33,180 bases of DNA, taken from an uncultured Anaerolineaceae bacterium. Lineage in GTDB: Bacteria > Chloroflexota > Anaerolineae > Anaerolineales > Anaerolineaceae. The stretch covers positions 1 to 33,180 of the forward strand of contig CALIHP010000018.1 of assembly GCA_938020565.1 (NCBI GenBank), read 5' to 3'. The position numbers and the translations under genes were made by a program. Numbering within the stretch: position 1 is the stretch's first letter; each line of letters opens with the position of its first letter. This document shows, one piece after another, positions 23,584 to 30,967 of this stretch. A model generated the notes under the pieces. The model had not been told where the DNA came from, made no database searches, and saw only the letters and a list, made by a program, of their open reading frames with translations.

Positions 23584-23814
23584 TTAGATTTTGGACAGGA
23601 TGTCGATCACGTCCTGAATCGATTTGATTTCTTTCGCCTGATCGTCGGTAATCGTCGTGTTAAAGGCTTCGGAAAATCCGTCGATCAGGAAGAACTGGTC
23701 CATGGAGTCCGCTTTCAGGTCTTTAATGAATTCGGTTTCCGGCGTGATATCCGATCCATCGATCTTCAGAACATCGACGACAACTTTTTTTACCTCTTCG
23801 AAAGACACGTTCAT
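23584..23814 (-). CDS. acpP: Acyl carrier protein
   Basis: A 76-residue acidic helical protein with the phosphopantetheine attachment Ser in KADSMDQFFLIDGF (usually DSLD). Start MNVSFEEVKKVVVDVL and end IKSIQDVIDILSKI match ACP helices I and IV. The ATG at 23814 has AGGAG at good spacing. No fatty-acid synthesis gene is adjacent, so it may be a stand-alone housekeeping ACP or a second, specialised one. The substitution of Leu by Met after the Ser and the Gln-Phe-Phe that follows are slightly unusual for a fatty-acid ACP. Confidence 0.88.
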   Translation of the reverse strand: MNVSFEEVKKVVVDVLKIDGSDITPETEFIKDLKADSMDQFFLIDGFSEAFNTTITDDQAKEIKSIQDVIDILSKI

Positions 23815-23860
23815 ATTTTTTTCTCCTAAAATTTCCAGCTGATTCTTTTGGATTTTATCA

Positions 23861-23876
23861 CGGGACGGGCGTCCCG
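23861..23876. other. Short GC-rich hairpin between the membrane-protein gene and acpP
   Basis: CGGGACG and CGTCCCG form a 7-base stem around two bases, 11 bases beyond the stop of the membrane-protein gene and upstream of acpP on the same strand. It may weaken read-through; no T run follows. Confidence 0.35.
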
Positions 23877-23887
23877 GACTGCTATGA

Positions 23888-24898
23888 TTACTTGATTGAA
23901 TCGATCAGGAGCGTTCCCTGCTGCGACGAGGCGATGACTTCGATTTGTAAATCGTTCTGGCTGGAGGTCCCGTCTTCGTTTTTGAACGTAATTTCAGCGT
24001 TTAGAACGGCGGGATTTTGATTTTCGGTTTGGAGATAGACGTAACTGACGGTCAGCTCGCTGATCCCGGCCCAGCTCGCCGCGAAGTAATCGGCGGGATT
24101 GACCCCCTTGTTGTAACAGCAGGCAATTTGACTCTTTTCCGACATCATCCACCAGGCGTCGCTCAGCCTTCCGGCGGCGATCGTCGCGTAATAGGACCGG
24201 ACGAAATCTTCGGGGTTCGGAAAGTCGCCCGGAATCCAGGGGGTGAATACGGGCGCTGCGCTGCCGTCAGCGCCCGGGCCTTCCGGGGTCGTCAGCGCTA
24301 CGGCCGGAACGACGATTGTCCGCGTCGGGGTTGGAAGCTGCGCCGCGATATCGGAATGAATCGTTTCTGCGATCTGGGTATAGAAAGCGGAGACCTGCTC
24401 TGTCGCTTTGTTTTCAGCGATTTTCCGATCCTGCCAGAAGACAAAGTAGAGGATCGCGGCGGTCAGGATCAGCCCGAGCGCGAGAAAGGCGAAAATCCGC
24501 GGCGAAAGCGGCGTGCGTTTTTTTACAGTTTCAGCATTATCGATATAATAATAACCGCCGACCGTTTCGGATCCGCCGTTGCTGTTGATCAGCGCGACGA
24601 AATCGGAACCTAACTTGTGGCCCGAGTTCCAGGTCAGCTGATTGACGCGGCGAACGGTGAAGAGATGATCGCTGGATTCGCCGGGATTGAGGCGGAAGTC
24701 GGGCGGATAGGCCGTGACCCAGGAGACCTGAATTGCGATTCTCCCGACGAGCATGCGGTCGCCGTCGTTGCGAATCGTCAGCCTGGCGATGCCATGCCCT
24801 TCGACCGCTTCTTCCGCATAGTTGACCAGTCCAAAATCGAGGCTGGCCGGCGAGATTGCCAGGATCGGTTGAGGCGGCTGAGAATTACGGATAATCAT
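23888..24898 (-). CDS. Single-pass membrane protein with N-terminal Ig-like domain; function unknown
   Basis: Residues about 10-118 look like an Ig-like beta sandwich: LAISPASLDFGLVNYAEE, LTIRNDGDRMLVGRIAI, and LINSNGGSETVGG, resembling ASH/Hydin-type repeats found often in Chloroflexota. One hydrophobic span follows (134-155, IFAFLALGLILTAAILYFVFW). After a Thr/Pro linker (about 190-225), the C-terminal 110 residues (FVRSYYATIAAGRLSDAWWMMS and onward) resemble an NTF2-like fold. With basic residues before the span, the N-terminal domain would be cytoplasmic and the C-terminal domain outside. A TGGTATAAT extended -10 lies 6 bases before the ATG, so the mRNA may be leaderless. I do not recognise a specific function. 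Confidence 0.72.
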   Translation of the reverse strand: MIIRNSQPPQPILAISPASLDFGLVNYAEEAVEGHGIARLTIRNDGDRMLVGRIAIQVSWVTAYPPDFRLNPGESSDHLFTVRRVNQLTWNSGHKLGSDFVALINSNGGSETVGGYYYIDNAETVKKRTPLSPRIFAFLALGLILTAAILYFVFWQDRKIAENKATEQVSAFYTQIAETIHSDIAAQLPTPTRTIVVPAVALTTPEGPGADGSAAPVFTPWIPGDFPNPEDFVRSYYATIAAGRLSDAWWMMSEKSQIACCYNKGVNPADYFAASWAGISELTVSYVYLQTENQNPAVLNAEITFKNEDGTSSQNDLQIEVIASSQQGTLLIDSIK

Positions 24899-24904
24899 AT
24901 GAGG

Positions 24905-24913
24905 ATTATACCA
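24905..24913 (-). promoter_or_regulatory. Extended -10 promoter directly before the membrane-protein ATG
   Basis: TGGTATAAT (TGnTATAAT) on the minus strand ends 6 bases before the start codon. Initiation at the usual distance would fall on the A of the ATG, giving a leaderless transcript. No Shine-Dalgarno is seen. Confidence 0.5.
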
Positions 24914-25084
24914 ATGACCGGAACGGTGCGGGCTTTTTTCTCTCGGAAAGTCTGCGCTTTTTTGATTTTATTTCCGTTTTCTGTTCGGTTTTTCCCGATT
25001 GTCATATTGCTGCTCCGAGGGAATTCGTTGAGTATCACATGAGAATAGGGTCATTTATCACCTTTTCATGATTTCAAAAAGGTA

Positions 25085-25090
25085 TAGAAT
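25085..25090 (+). promoter_or_regulatory. Candidate -10 box of the ygeY-ygeW operon
   Basis: TAGAAT (within TATAGAAT, 25083-25090) with a weak TTTTCA 16 bases upstream. The region 24914-25082 holds no gene that I can support. Confidence 0.4.
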
Positions 25091-25103
25091 TGAGTTAATG
25101 AAG

Positions 25104-25114
25104 TTGTCAGACAA
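25104..25114. promoter_or_regulatory. GntR/FadR-type operator before ygeY
   Basis: TTGTCAGACAA is a perfect palindrome around a central A and fits the TnGTnnnACnA rule of the FadR subfamily of GntR repressors. It lies just downstream of the candidate -10 box and 64 bases before the ygeY start, a location that suits repression. No GntR gene is in the window. Confidence 0.55.
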
Positions 25115-25178
25115 TTGGCCTGTCGGCAATCATCGAATTATGATCCGATCTTAACAGATCTAAAAACGGAGGTATATT

Positions 25179-26393
25179 TTGGCTATTGATTTCAAGGCAA
25201 TCCGCGCGAAAGCTGAAAGCTATGCGGAAGATATGACGAAGTTTATGTGCGATTTGATCGCGATTCCGGGTGAATCCTGCCAGGAGGGCCCAACGGTTCA
25301 GCGAATTAAGCAGGAGATGGAAAAAGTCGGGTTTGATAAAGTTGAAATAGATCCGATGGGGAATATTTTTGGATGGATCGGACATGGCAGCCACCTGATC
25401 GCCATGGATGGGCATATCGACAACGTCGGCGTCGGCGATATCAACAATTGGACAGTGACCGGTCCTTTCGAGCCGAAAGTTATCGGCGACGAGATTTACG
25501 GGCGCGGCGGCTCGGACCAGGAAGGCGGTATGGTCTCCATGGTTTACGCCGGCAAAATCATAAAAGATCTACATCTCGAAGACGATTATACGCTCCTTGT
25601 CGTCGGCTCCGTTCAGGAGGAAGACTGCGACGGCCTCTGCTGGCAGTATATTGTCAACGAGGATAAGATTCGCCCTGAATTCGTCCTGATTACCGAACCG
25701 ACGTCGCTTCGGATTTACCGGGGACATCGCGGCCGGATGGAAATTAAAGTCCGCACGCCCGGAATCAGCTGCCATGGGTCGGCGCCGGAACGGGGCGATA
25801 ACGCGATTTATAAGATGGCCCCGATTATTAACGAAATCCGCGCCCTGAACGAAAATCTGCATTATGACCCGTTCCTGGGGAAGGGGACGGTCACGATTTC
25901 CGAAATTTTCTTTACGTCGCCGTCGCGCTGCGCCGTTGCGGACAGCTGCACCATTTCGTTGGACCGTCGTCTGACTGATGGGGAGACCTGGGAAAGCGCA
26001 CTTCAGGAAATTCGCAACCTGCCGTCTGTCAAAGAGGCCAAAGCGGAGGTTTCGATGTACACGTATGAACGCCCGTCGTATACGAACCTGACCTATCCGA
26101 CCGAATGCTTCTTCCCGACCTGGGTTATTCCGGAAGATCATGTCGCGACGCAGACGCTCGCCAACGCGTATGAAAATCTCTTCGAGAAGAAACCGGTTAT
26201 TGATAAATGGACCTTCTCGACTAACGGCGTTTCGATCATGGGCCGCTACGGTATTCCGTGTATCGGGTTCGGTCCCGGCGCGGAAGATCAGGCGCATGCC
26301 CCGAACGAGAAGACCTGGACGAGCCATCTGGTCACCGCCGCCGCGATGTACGCTGCCGTTCCGGCGGTTTACTGCGAAAAGCTGAAGAAGTAA
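25179..26393 (+). CDS. ygeY: YgeY-family M20 metallohydrolase
   Basis: A 404-residue cytoplasmic zinc hydrolase of the M20 (ArgE/DapE) clan. Metal and catalytic residues are visible: His-79 and Asp-81 in AMDGHIDNVGVGD, Asp-113 in GRGGSDQEGG, and Glu-147/Glu-148 in VQEEDCDG; a later SCHGSAPERGDNAIY belongs to the dimerisation domain. The closeness to YgeY rests on these motifs and on the linked YgeW gene. In E. coli and relatives, ygeY sits in a cluster with diaminopropionate ammonia-lyase and hydantoinase-like genes, and its substrate is not settled. The start is the TTG at 25179, with GGAGG 6 bases upstream. It is the first gene of a two-gene operon, 33 bases before ygeW. A generic deacylase is the alternative. 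Confidence 0.88.
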   Translation: MAIDFKAIRAKAESYAEDMTKFMCDLIAIPGESCQEGPTVQRIKQEMEKVGFDKVEIDPMGNIFGWIGHGSHLIAMDGHIDNVGVGDINNWTVTGPFEPKVIGDEIYGRGGSDQEGGMVSMVYAGKIIKDLHLEDDYTLLVVGSVQEEDCDGLCWQYIVNEDKIRPEFVLITEPTSLRIYRGHRGRMEIKVRTPGISCHGSAPERGDNAIYKMAPIINEIRALNENLHYDPFLGKGTVTISEIFFTSPSRCAVADSCTISLDRRLTDGETWESALQEIRNLPSVKEAKAEVSMYTYERPSYTNLTYPTECFFPTWVIPEDHVATQTLANAYENLFEKKPVIDKWTFSTNGVSIMGRYGIPCIGFGPGAEDQAHAPNEKTWTSHLVTAAAMYAAVPAVYCEKLKK

Positions 26394-26426
26394 TCAGATT
26401 CTGAAATTGAAAGAATTGGAGACCTT

Positions 26427-27620
26427 ATGGAAAAAACGAAAGATTTGATCAACCTGCTCAAGGGCCTCGATACGTCGAAGATGTACAATGACGATTTCCT
26501 GCTGACCTGGGAAAAGAGCGACGAAGAGGTTCGCGCGACCTTTGCGGTCGCGGATATCCTTCGCGGCCTCCGCGAAGAGAACGTTTCGACGCGGATTTTC
26601 GACTCCGGTTTAGCGATCTCGCTTTTCCGCGATAATTCGACGCGGACCCGCTTCAGCTTCGCCAGCGCCGCGAATCTCCTCGGTCTGGAGGTTCAGGATT
26701 TCGACGAAGGTAAATCGCAGGTTGCGCATGGCGAAACCGTTCGCGAAACGGCGAACATGATTTCTTTCATGGCGGACGTGATCGGTATCCGCGACGACAT
26801 GTACATCGGCAAGGGCAATACCTACATGCGCGCGTTCAGCCGGTACGTCAAGGACGGGAACGAAGAAGGCGTCCTTGAACAGCGCCCGACGCTCGTCAAC
26901 TTACAGTGCGACATCGATCATCCGACCCAGTCCATGTCGGACGCGCTCCATATTATCAACCATTTCGGCGGCATCGATCAGCTCAAGGGCAAGAAGATTG
27001 CAATGACCTGGGCGTATTCCCCGTCCTATGGGAAACCGCTCTCGGTCCCGCAGGGGATTATCGGCCTTCTGACGCGGTTTGGAATGGACGTTACCCTGGC
27101 GCATCCGGAGGGTTACGAGGTCATGCCCGACGTTGAAGCGGTCGCGGAGAAGAACGCGAAAGTCAGCGGCGGTAAATTCTCGAAGACGCATTCGATGGCC
27201 GAGGCGTTCGCCGGCGCGGATATCGTTTATCCGAAGAGCTGGGCGCCGTTCGCGGCGATGGAAAAGCGGACGAAGCTGTACGGCGACGGCGATACCGACG
27301 GGATCAAGGCGCTGGAGAAGGTCCTTCTGGGTCAGAACGCCGAGCATAAGGATTGGGAATGCACGGAAGATCTGATGAAGACGACGAAAGACGGGAAAGC
27401 GCTGTATATGCACTGCTTACCGGCGGACATTACCGGCGTCAGCTGCAAAGCGGGCGAGGTCGAAGGTTCGGTCTTCGATCGCTATCGCGTTCCGCTCTAT
27501 AAGGAAGCCAGCTATAAACCGTATATTATCGCGGCGATGATCTTCCTGAGCAAGGTTAAAGATCCGGCGGCGGTCCTGGAGGCCATGCGGACGAATAAGC
27601 CGCGTCGCTTCCTCGGATAA
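26427..27620 (+). CDS. ygeW: YgeW-type knotted carbamoyltransferase
   Basis: A 397-residue member of the aspartate/ornithine transcarbamylase superfamily. The carbamoyl-phosphate loop is FRDNSTRTRFSF (67-78). CDIDHPTQSMSDALHI is the DHPxQ motif, and MHCLPADITG is the HCLP motif that binds the second substrate. Length and a SWAPFAAMEKR region in the second domain fit YgeW, not OTC (about 310-340 residues). The C-terminus has the extended helix expected for a knotted enzyme. The natural acceptor of YgeW is unknown. With YgeY, the pair may carbamoylate or cleave a carbamoyl amino compound for nitrogen and ATP supply. ATG at 26427 is preceded by GGAG. A bidirectional terminator follows. Confidence 0.88.
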   Translation: MEKTKDLINLLKGLDTSKMYNDDFLLTWEKSDEEVRATFAVADILRGLREENVSTRIFDSGLAISLFRDNSTRTRFSFASAANLLGLEVQDFDEGKSQVAHGETVRETANMISFMADVIGIRDDMYIGKGNTYMRAFSRYVKDGNEEGVLEQRPTLVNLQCDIDHPTQSMSDALHIINHFGGIDQLKGKKIAMTWAYSPSYGKPLSVPQGIIGLLTRFGMDVTLAHPEGYEVMPDVEAVAEKNAKVSGGKFSKTHSMAEAFAGADIVYPKSWAPFAAMEKRTKLYGDGDTDGIKALEKVLLGQNAEHKDWECTEDLMKTTKDGKALYMHCLPADITGVSCKAGEVEGSVFDRYRVPLYKEASYKPYIIAAMIFLSKVKDPAAVLEAMRTNKPRRFLG

Positions 27621-27630
27621 GCTCAATGAT

Positions 27631-27669
27631 AAAAAAGGGGTAAACCATTCGCAGGTTTGCCCCTTTTTT
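27631..27669. terminator. Bidirectional rho-independent terminator
   Basis: A16-base near-perfect stem pairs 27631-27646 with 27654-27669 around ATTCGCA: A6-G4-T-A3-CC with GG-T3-G-C4-T6. It has T tracts for both strands and lies between ygeW and the convergent ABC ATPase gene, ending 3 bases from the stop of the latter. Confidence 0.92.
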
Positions 27670-27672
27670 GAC

Positions 27673-28710
27673 TTAATTCAGCTCCCCGTCTTTTCGGCTC
27701 AGCTTTTCTCCGGCGCGGAGTTTTCGCCGCGCCTCCTGCATCACATGATCGACTTTCCCCAACGCTTTCAGAAGTTCTTTTTCTTCTTCGCCGGTTTCGA
27801 TAATTTTCGCGATCCCGCCGTTGCGGATCACGATTCGCCGGTCGGCCATCAGCGCGAGAAGAGGATCATGGGTCGCCATCAGGACGATTTTATCCTGCGC
27901 GACCAGGAGCTCGAGCGCTTTCCGGCGGTCGATCCCGGCGTTCTCGATCTCGTCGATCAGGACGATCGGCGATGAGCTCAGGATGGCCGTGTCGGCGATC
28001 ATCAGCGCGCGCGACTGGCCGCCGCTGAGCCCGGTTACGGGGGTGGATTCGGAAAACGCTTCGCCGGCGAGCCGGTTCGCTTCGGCGAGAATTTTCGACT
28101 TGACGTCTTCGCGGTTCTCGATCATCCGGCTTTCGGCGTGCATTTCGACGAATTCGCCCGCGCTGAGGTCCATGATGAAGTTCATGTTCTGCGACAGCTG
28201 CGCGACTAATTTATGCGTCGTTGAATAGCGCCATTTCGGATCCGGTTTTTCTCCGTTGATCAGGATCATCCGCCCGGTCGGCGTGTCGCGCTGCGCCGCC
28301 CATTCGATATCGGCGAGCAGGCGGCTCTTTCCGGATCCGGTCGGGCCGACGATCGAAACGATCTGGGACGGGTAAATATCGATCCTCCCGAAGGTTTCCG
28401 GCTGCCTGTTCTTGTCCCGCCCCGCGAGAATCGAAAGCGAGCCGACGGCGGCTTCGCGTTCGATTCCGAGGAACTCTTTCATCTGGTCGATGTATAAGCT
28501 GAGTTCTCCGGGGAGCGTTTCGATGCGGATTGCGCTGTCCTCAATTTCCTCATCGCTCAGGCGCGTTAAAAATTCCGGAAACGTGAGCGATTCGGAACCG
28601 CTGATTTTCAGGCGGTTCTGTTCGAAGAAATCCTGCGTAAACGGATATTTTTCTAAAATCTCGCCCAGCGTTAACGTCCGCGTCGTTTCCAGTTCTTCTT
28701 TTTTATTCAT
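27673..28710 (-). CDS. Permease-less ABC-type ATPase with DUF1858-like N-terminus
   Basis: The 345 residues start with a short DUF1858-like segment (LTLGEILEKYPFTQDFFEQN, 13-32), then a linker. The ABC ATPase core has Walker A GPTGSGKS (122-129), the signature GLSGGQSRALMIAD (227-240), Walker B IVLIDEIENAGID (249-261) and the H-loop His-281 in MATHD. DEIEN in place of DEPTA and the segment SQNMNFIMDLSAGEF in the Q-loop region set it apart from transport ATPases. No permease gene is near. It is the last gene of a three-gene operon, 17 bases after the GTPase gene. The ATPase probably drives a conformational or cofactor-insertion step in the cytosol. I do not recognise a characterised relative. 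Confidence 0.8.
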   Translation of the reverse strand: MNKKEELETTRTLTLGEILEKYPFTQDFFEQNRLKISGSESLTFPEFLTRLSDEEIEDSAIRIETLPGELSLYIDQMKEFLGIEREAAVGSLSILAGRDKNRQPETFGRIDIYPSQIVSIVGPTGSGKSRLLADIEWAAQRDTPTGRMILINGEKPDPKWRYSTTHKLVAQLSQNMNFIMDLSAGEFVEMHAESRMIENREDVKSKILAEANRLAGEAFSESTPVTGLSGGQSRALMIADTAILSSSPIVLIDEIENAGIDRRKALELLVAQDKIVLMATHDPLLALMADRRIVIRNGGIAKIIETGEEEKELLKALGKVDHVMQEARRKLRAGEKLSRKDGELN

Positions 28711-28727
28711 GCCGCTTTCCGTTTCTT

Positions 28728-29420
28728 TTATTCGTCCCAGTTCATTTTCTTAGCGTTGCCAAGCTGATACGATTCGCCGATCCGCGTCTCCCCGAGGCAG
28801 TACGAGCACATCGCCGCCGGCATCGGAAAGCGCAGCTTCATCCCCTGAACGCTTTCGATATCGACGTCGTCGCGGTAGATCAGCGTGCTGAGCTCGTAGG
28901 CGCCCTGTCCGCTGAGTCCGTTGACATGAATGACGATCGCGCGCGGGTTGACAGCGCTGACGCGCGACGCGAAAACTTCGCGTTCCGCCTGGGAAACGAT
29001 GTCGCCTTTGGTGATGACGACGACGTCCGCGGCTTTCAGCATCGGGCCGATCTTTTTCGGCGTATTGATCCCGGAGAGATTATCGATCACGCAGACCCCT
29101 TTGACATCGGCGAGATAGGGGGAACAGCGGTTGCACAGACCGGCGGATTCGCTGACGAGGAGATCGAGCTTCTCGTGCCGGCCCCACCTGACGACGCCTT
29201 CGATATTTGAGGCGAAAAAATGGTCCGGGCAGAGACCGCCGGAAAGTCCTTTTTTCACCGGGACGCCGGCCTTTTCGTAGAGCGTATCGTCGTCGGTATA
29301 CAGGCAGTCGAACTTGACGACGCCGACTTTCAGCCCGCGACTTTGAAACGAATCGATCGTTTTCAGGATCACCGAGGTTTTCCCTGACGACGGCGGACCG
29401 GAAAAAATCGTTAAATTCAT
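28728..29420 (-). CDS. Cysteine-rich P-loop GTPase of the UreG/HypB/CobW (SIMIBI) type
   Basis: A 230-residue G3E-like GTPase. The P-loop is GPPSSGKT (8-15), a switch-like LLVSESAGLCNRCSPYL follows at 88-103, and the guanine-specificity motif is TKGD (137-140, for NKxD). Cys pairs stand out: Cys-64 in GGLCPDH, Cys-96/Cys-99, and Cys-205/Cys-208 in AAMCSYCLGETRIG, which could bind Zn, Ni or an Fe-S cluster. Such GTPases load metals into enzymes (UreG, HypB, CobW). It overlaps the upstream gene by the ATGA arrangement and is 17 bases before the ABC ATPase gene, so the three products are likely made together. The client enzyme is not identifiable from this window. Confidence 0.82.
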   Translation of the reverse strand: MNLTIFSGPPSSGKTSVILKTIDSFQSRGLKVGVVKFDCLYTDDDTLYEKAGVPVKKGLSGGLCPDHFFASNIEGVVRWGRHEKLDLLVSESAGLCNRCSPYLADVKGVCVIDNLSGINTPKKIGPMLKAADVVVITKGDIVSQAEREVFASRVSAVNPRAIVIHVNGLSGQGAYELSTLIYRDDVDIESVQGMKLRFPMPAAMCSYCLGETRIGESYQLGNAKKMNWDE

Positions 29421-30673
29421 CTTGTCCCTCCGATTTTTACGATGGTTCCGTTGTTCTGACTGAAGAAGGCCGCTTCGGCGCTGCGGAGGAGTTCCCCGAT
29501 GTCTTCGTGATGAATGATGTCCCAGCCGATCCAGACGAACTTCTGATCCGGCGTGAGACGGTTATCGAGCGCGGGGTTCGTCGAAGGGAATTTTCCGTCG
29601 ACGTAAATCGTCTCGGCGACGTCTTTCGAGTAGAGGAAGTCGACGACAGGCTTGATCCGTTCGCGGGCCGACGCCTTGGTGATCAGGAAAATCGGGCTGA
29701 CGATCGCGCCTTCCTCCGGCCAGACGGTTTTCAGCGGTCCGCTTTCTTTGGCCATCTGTGCGAAGAACCAGGGGGCGATACTGACCGCCGGCTGCGTTCC
29801 CTGAGCCGATTTCGCCCCTTTGACCATCTGCGCCGGGTGCATCCCTTCCAGCAGGTTCTCGCCGAGTTTCCGGATCCCGTCAAACCCGAACAGCTTGTAC
29901 CATCCGAGCATCAGCGCGTTGAACATGTCGAGGTCCCTGACGGGCAGCGAGATATTGTTCCTGAATTCGGGCGCAAGGAGGTCCTCCCAGTGGGACGGCA
30001 TGGGCCGGTCGCCGAGAACGGCGGTATTGACGACCATGACGGCGGGGACGACGCCGATAATCGAATAGCGTTTCAGCGGATCACGCAGGTCGATCGTCGC
30101 GTTTTCAAAATCCGGGTTGATATGGTCCCAGCCGGATTGGTCGGCGAACACGCCCTGTTCCATGTACTTTCCCATCAGGTCCTTATCGAAGAACAGGTTA
30201 AATCCGGCGGACATGTAAATATCCGCGAGGTCTTCTTCGCCCCGGCTTTTCCGGACCTTTTCGATGACAGGATCGAGGCCTAAGCTGGCCGATTGCAGGT
30301 CCAAATTGATATCGATTTTTTCGTCTTCGATAAATTTCTCGATTTTCTCCAGGAGCTGAAGCTTGACCGGGCAGGGAAGGACGCCTTCGATCGACATCTG
30401 AGCTGTGTCGCTGTGCAGCTCAGCTTTGACGAGGCCGTCGGATAAGTTCAGCTTTCCGCCGCTGAGAATCTCCTCAGCTTCGGCTTCAAAAAGCGCGATA
30501 TCGATTTTTTTCATTCTAAGCGCCTGTTCGAGTGCGATTGTCTTCCCGAGCGTCTTCCGCATCATTTCGTTGCGGAGGTTGTCGAAGCCTTTGGAGATCA
30601 GCAGATCGAGCACCTGCGGATATCGTTCAGTAATATCGTATACCTTTTCGCTCAGTTCAAAATATCGGTTCAT
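29417..30673 (-). CDS. Cytosolic substrate-binding-like protein with N-terminal DUF1858 domain
   Basis: 418 residues with no signal peptide or membrane span. Residues 1-70 match DUF1858: VYDITERYPQVLDLLISKGF, then NEMMRKTLGKTIALEQAL, and KKIDIALFEAEAEEIL. From about residue 95 the chain resembles a periplasmic-binding-protein fold of the iron(III)/polyamine type: VLPCPVKLQLLEKIEKFIED, an IYMSAGFNLFFDKDLM hinge region, PAVMVVNTAVLGDRPMPSHW, and SIAPWFFAQMAKESGP. A binding protein without export is unusual and suggests it senses or carries a small molecule or metal complex inside the cell. It is the first gene of the operon with the GTPase (4-base overlap) and the ABC ATPase. The ATG at 30673 has a GAGG-type Shine-Dalgarno. 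Confidence 0.78.
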   Translation of the reverse strand: MNRYFELSEKVYDITERYPQVLDLLISKGFDNLRNEMMRKTLGKTIALEQALRMKKIDIALFEAEAEEILSGGKLNLSDGLVKAELHSDTAQMSIEGVLPCPVKLQLLEKIEKFIEDEKIDINLDLQSASLGLDPVIEKVRKSRGEEDLADIYMSAGFNLFFDKDLMGKYMEQGVFADQSGWDHINPDFENATIDLRDPLKRYSIIGVVPAVMVVNTAVLGDRPMPSHWEDLLAPEFRNNISLPVRDLDMFNALMLGWYKLFGFDGIRKLGENLLEGMHPAQMVKGAKSAQGTQPAVSIAPWFFAQMAKESGPLKTVWPEEGAIVSPIFLITKASARERIKPVVDFLYSKDVAETIYVDGKFPSTNPALDNRLTPDQKFVWIGWDIIHHEDIGELLRSAEAAFFSQNNGTIVKIGGTR

Positions 30674-30705
30674 TTTTTCCTCTTTCCATATACAGCTTTT
30701 CGTTT

Positions 30706-30770
30706 CCGGCTTGTCCCCGCGGCTGATCCGCCCGCACTGAGGTTTTGAACGATCTGGCCCGTGGGACCGG
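30706..30770 (-). other. Structured 5' leader of the three-gene operon (candidate regulatory RNA)
   Basis: The mRNA leader from the promoter at 30789 to the ATG at 30673 is about 110 bases. Within it CCGGTCCC (30763-30770) can pair with GGGGAC (30713-30718) and an adjoining CCGG (30706-30709), enclosing a hairpin GCGG-ATCAG-CCGC (30719-30731). I could not match it to a riboswitch class that I know well. Confidence 0.4.
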
Positions 30771-30788
30771 TTTTTCAGCCCGACACGA

Positions 30789-30816
30789 ATTATAAACCGC
30801 TAACTTCAGCTGTCAG
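30789..30816 (-). promoter_or_regulatory. Strong promoter of the SBP-GTPase-ATPase operon
   Basis: On the minus strand CTGACA (30811-30816) and a perfect TATAAT (30789-30794) are separated by 16 bases. It is the best sigma-70-type promoter in the window. Confidence 0.7.
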
Positions 30817-30847
30817 TTGGAAATCAAACGAACAGAACGTTTCGCTT

Positions 30848-30856
30848 TGCTATAAT
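30848..30856 (+). promoter_or_regulatory. Extended -10 promoter of the lactate dehydrogenase gene
   Basis: TGCTATAAT (TGnTATAAT), about 112 bases before the dehydrogenase start. No clear -35 box. It is divergent from the promoter at 30789-30816. Confidence 0.6.
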
Positions 30857-30886
30857 TTGGTTTGTAATAATTAATTGGAGGCGCTG

Positions 30887-30913
30887 ATGCCGATTCAGTG
30901 CTGTAATTTATAG
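30887..30913 (+). CDS. Possible 8-residue leader peptide upstream of lactate dehydrogenase
   Basis: A GGAGG (30877-30881) with 5-base spacing precedes ATG at 30887, and the frame encodes MPIQCCNL before TAG. A 12-base GC palindrome (CGCCGCGCGGCG, 30923-30934) follows. The position between promoter and ldh and the good ribosome site make translation plausible. The Cys-Cys pair could matter for attenuation, but no terminator hairpin with T run is seen. Confidence 0.35.
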   Translation: MPIQCCNL

Positions 30914-30967
30914 TAAGCTGAACGCCGCGCGGCGGCGGAAGACAGGGAACGGAAAGGCAGGAAATGG

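Noticed and set aside
24914..25178. Possible small gene between the membrane-protein gene and ygeY
   Set aside because: Open frames here are short, lack ribosome sites and show no recognisable sequence; only regulatory sites are supported.
25179..26393. Acetylornithine deacetylase or DapE
   Set aside because: Motif spacing and the linkage to YgeW fit YgeY better; there are no arginine or lysine genes nearby.
26427..27620. Ornithine carbamoyltransferase (ArgF)
   Set aside because: The protein is about 60 residues longer than typical OTC, matches YgeW motifs and is paired with YgeY, not with arginine genes.
30706..30770. Molybdenum or tungsten cofactor riboswitch
   Set aside because: I saw paired regions but could not place the conserved core of that class, so I left it as an unassigned structured leader.
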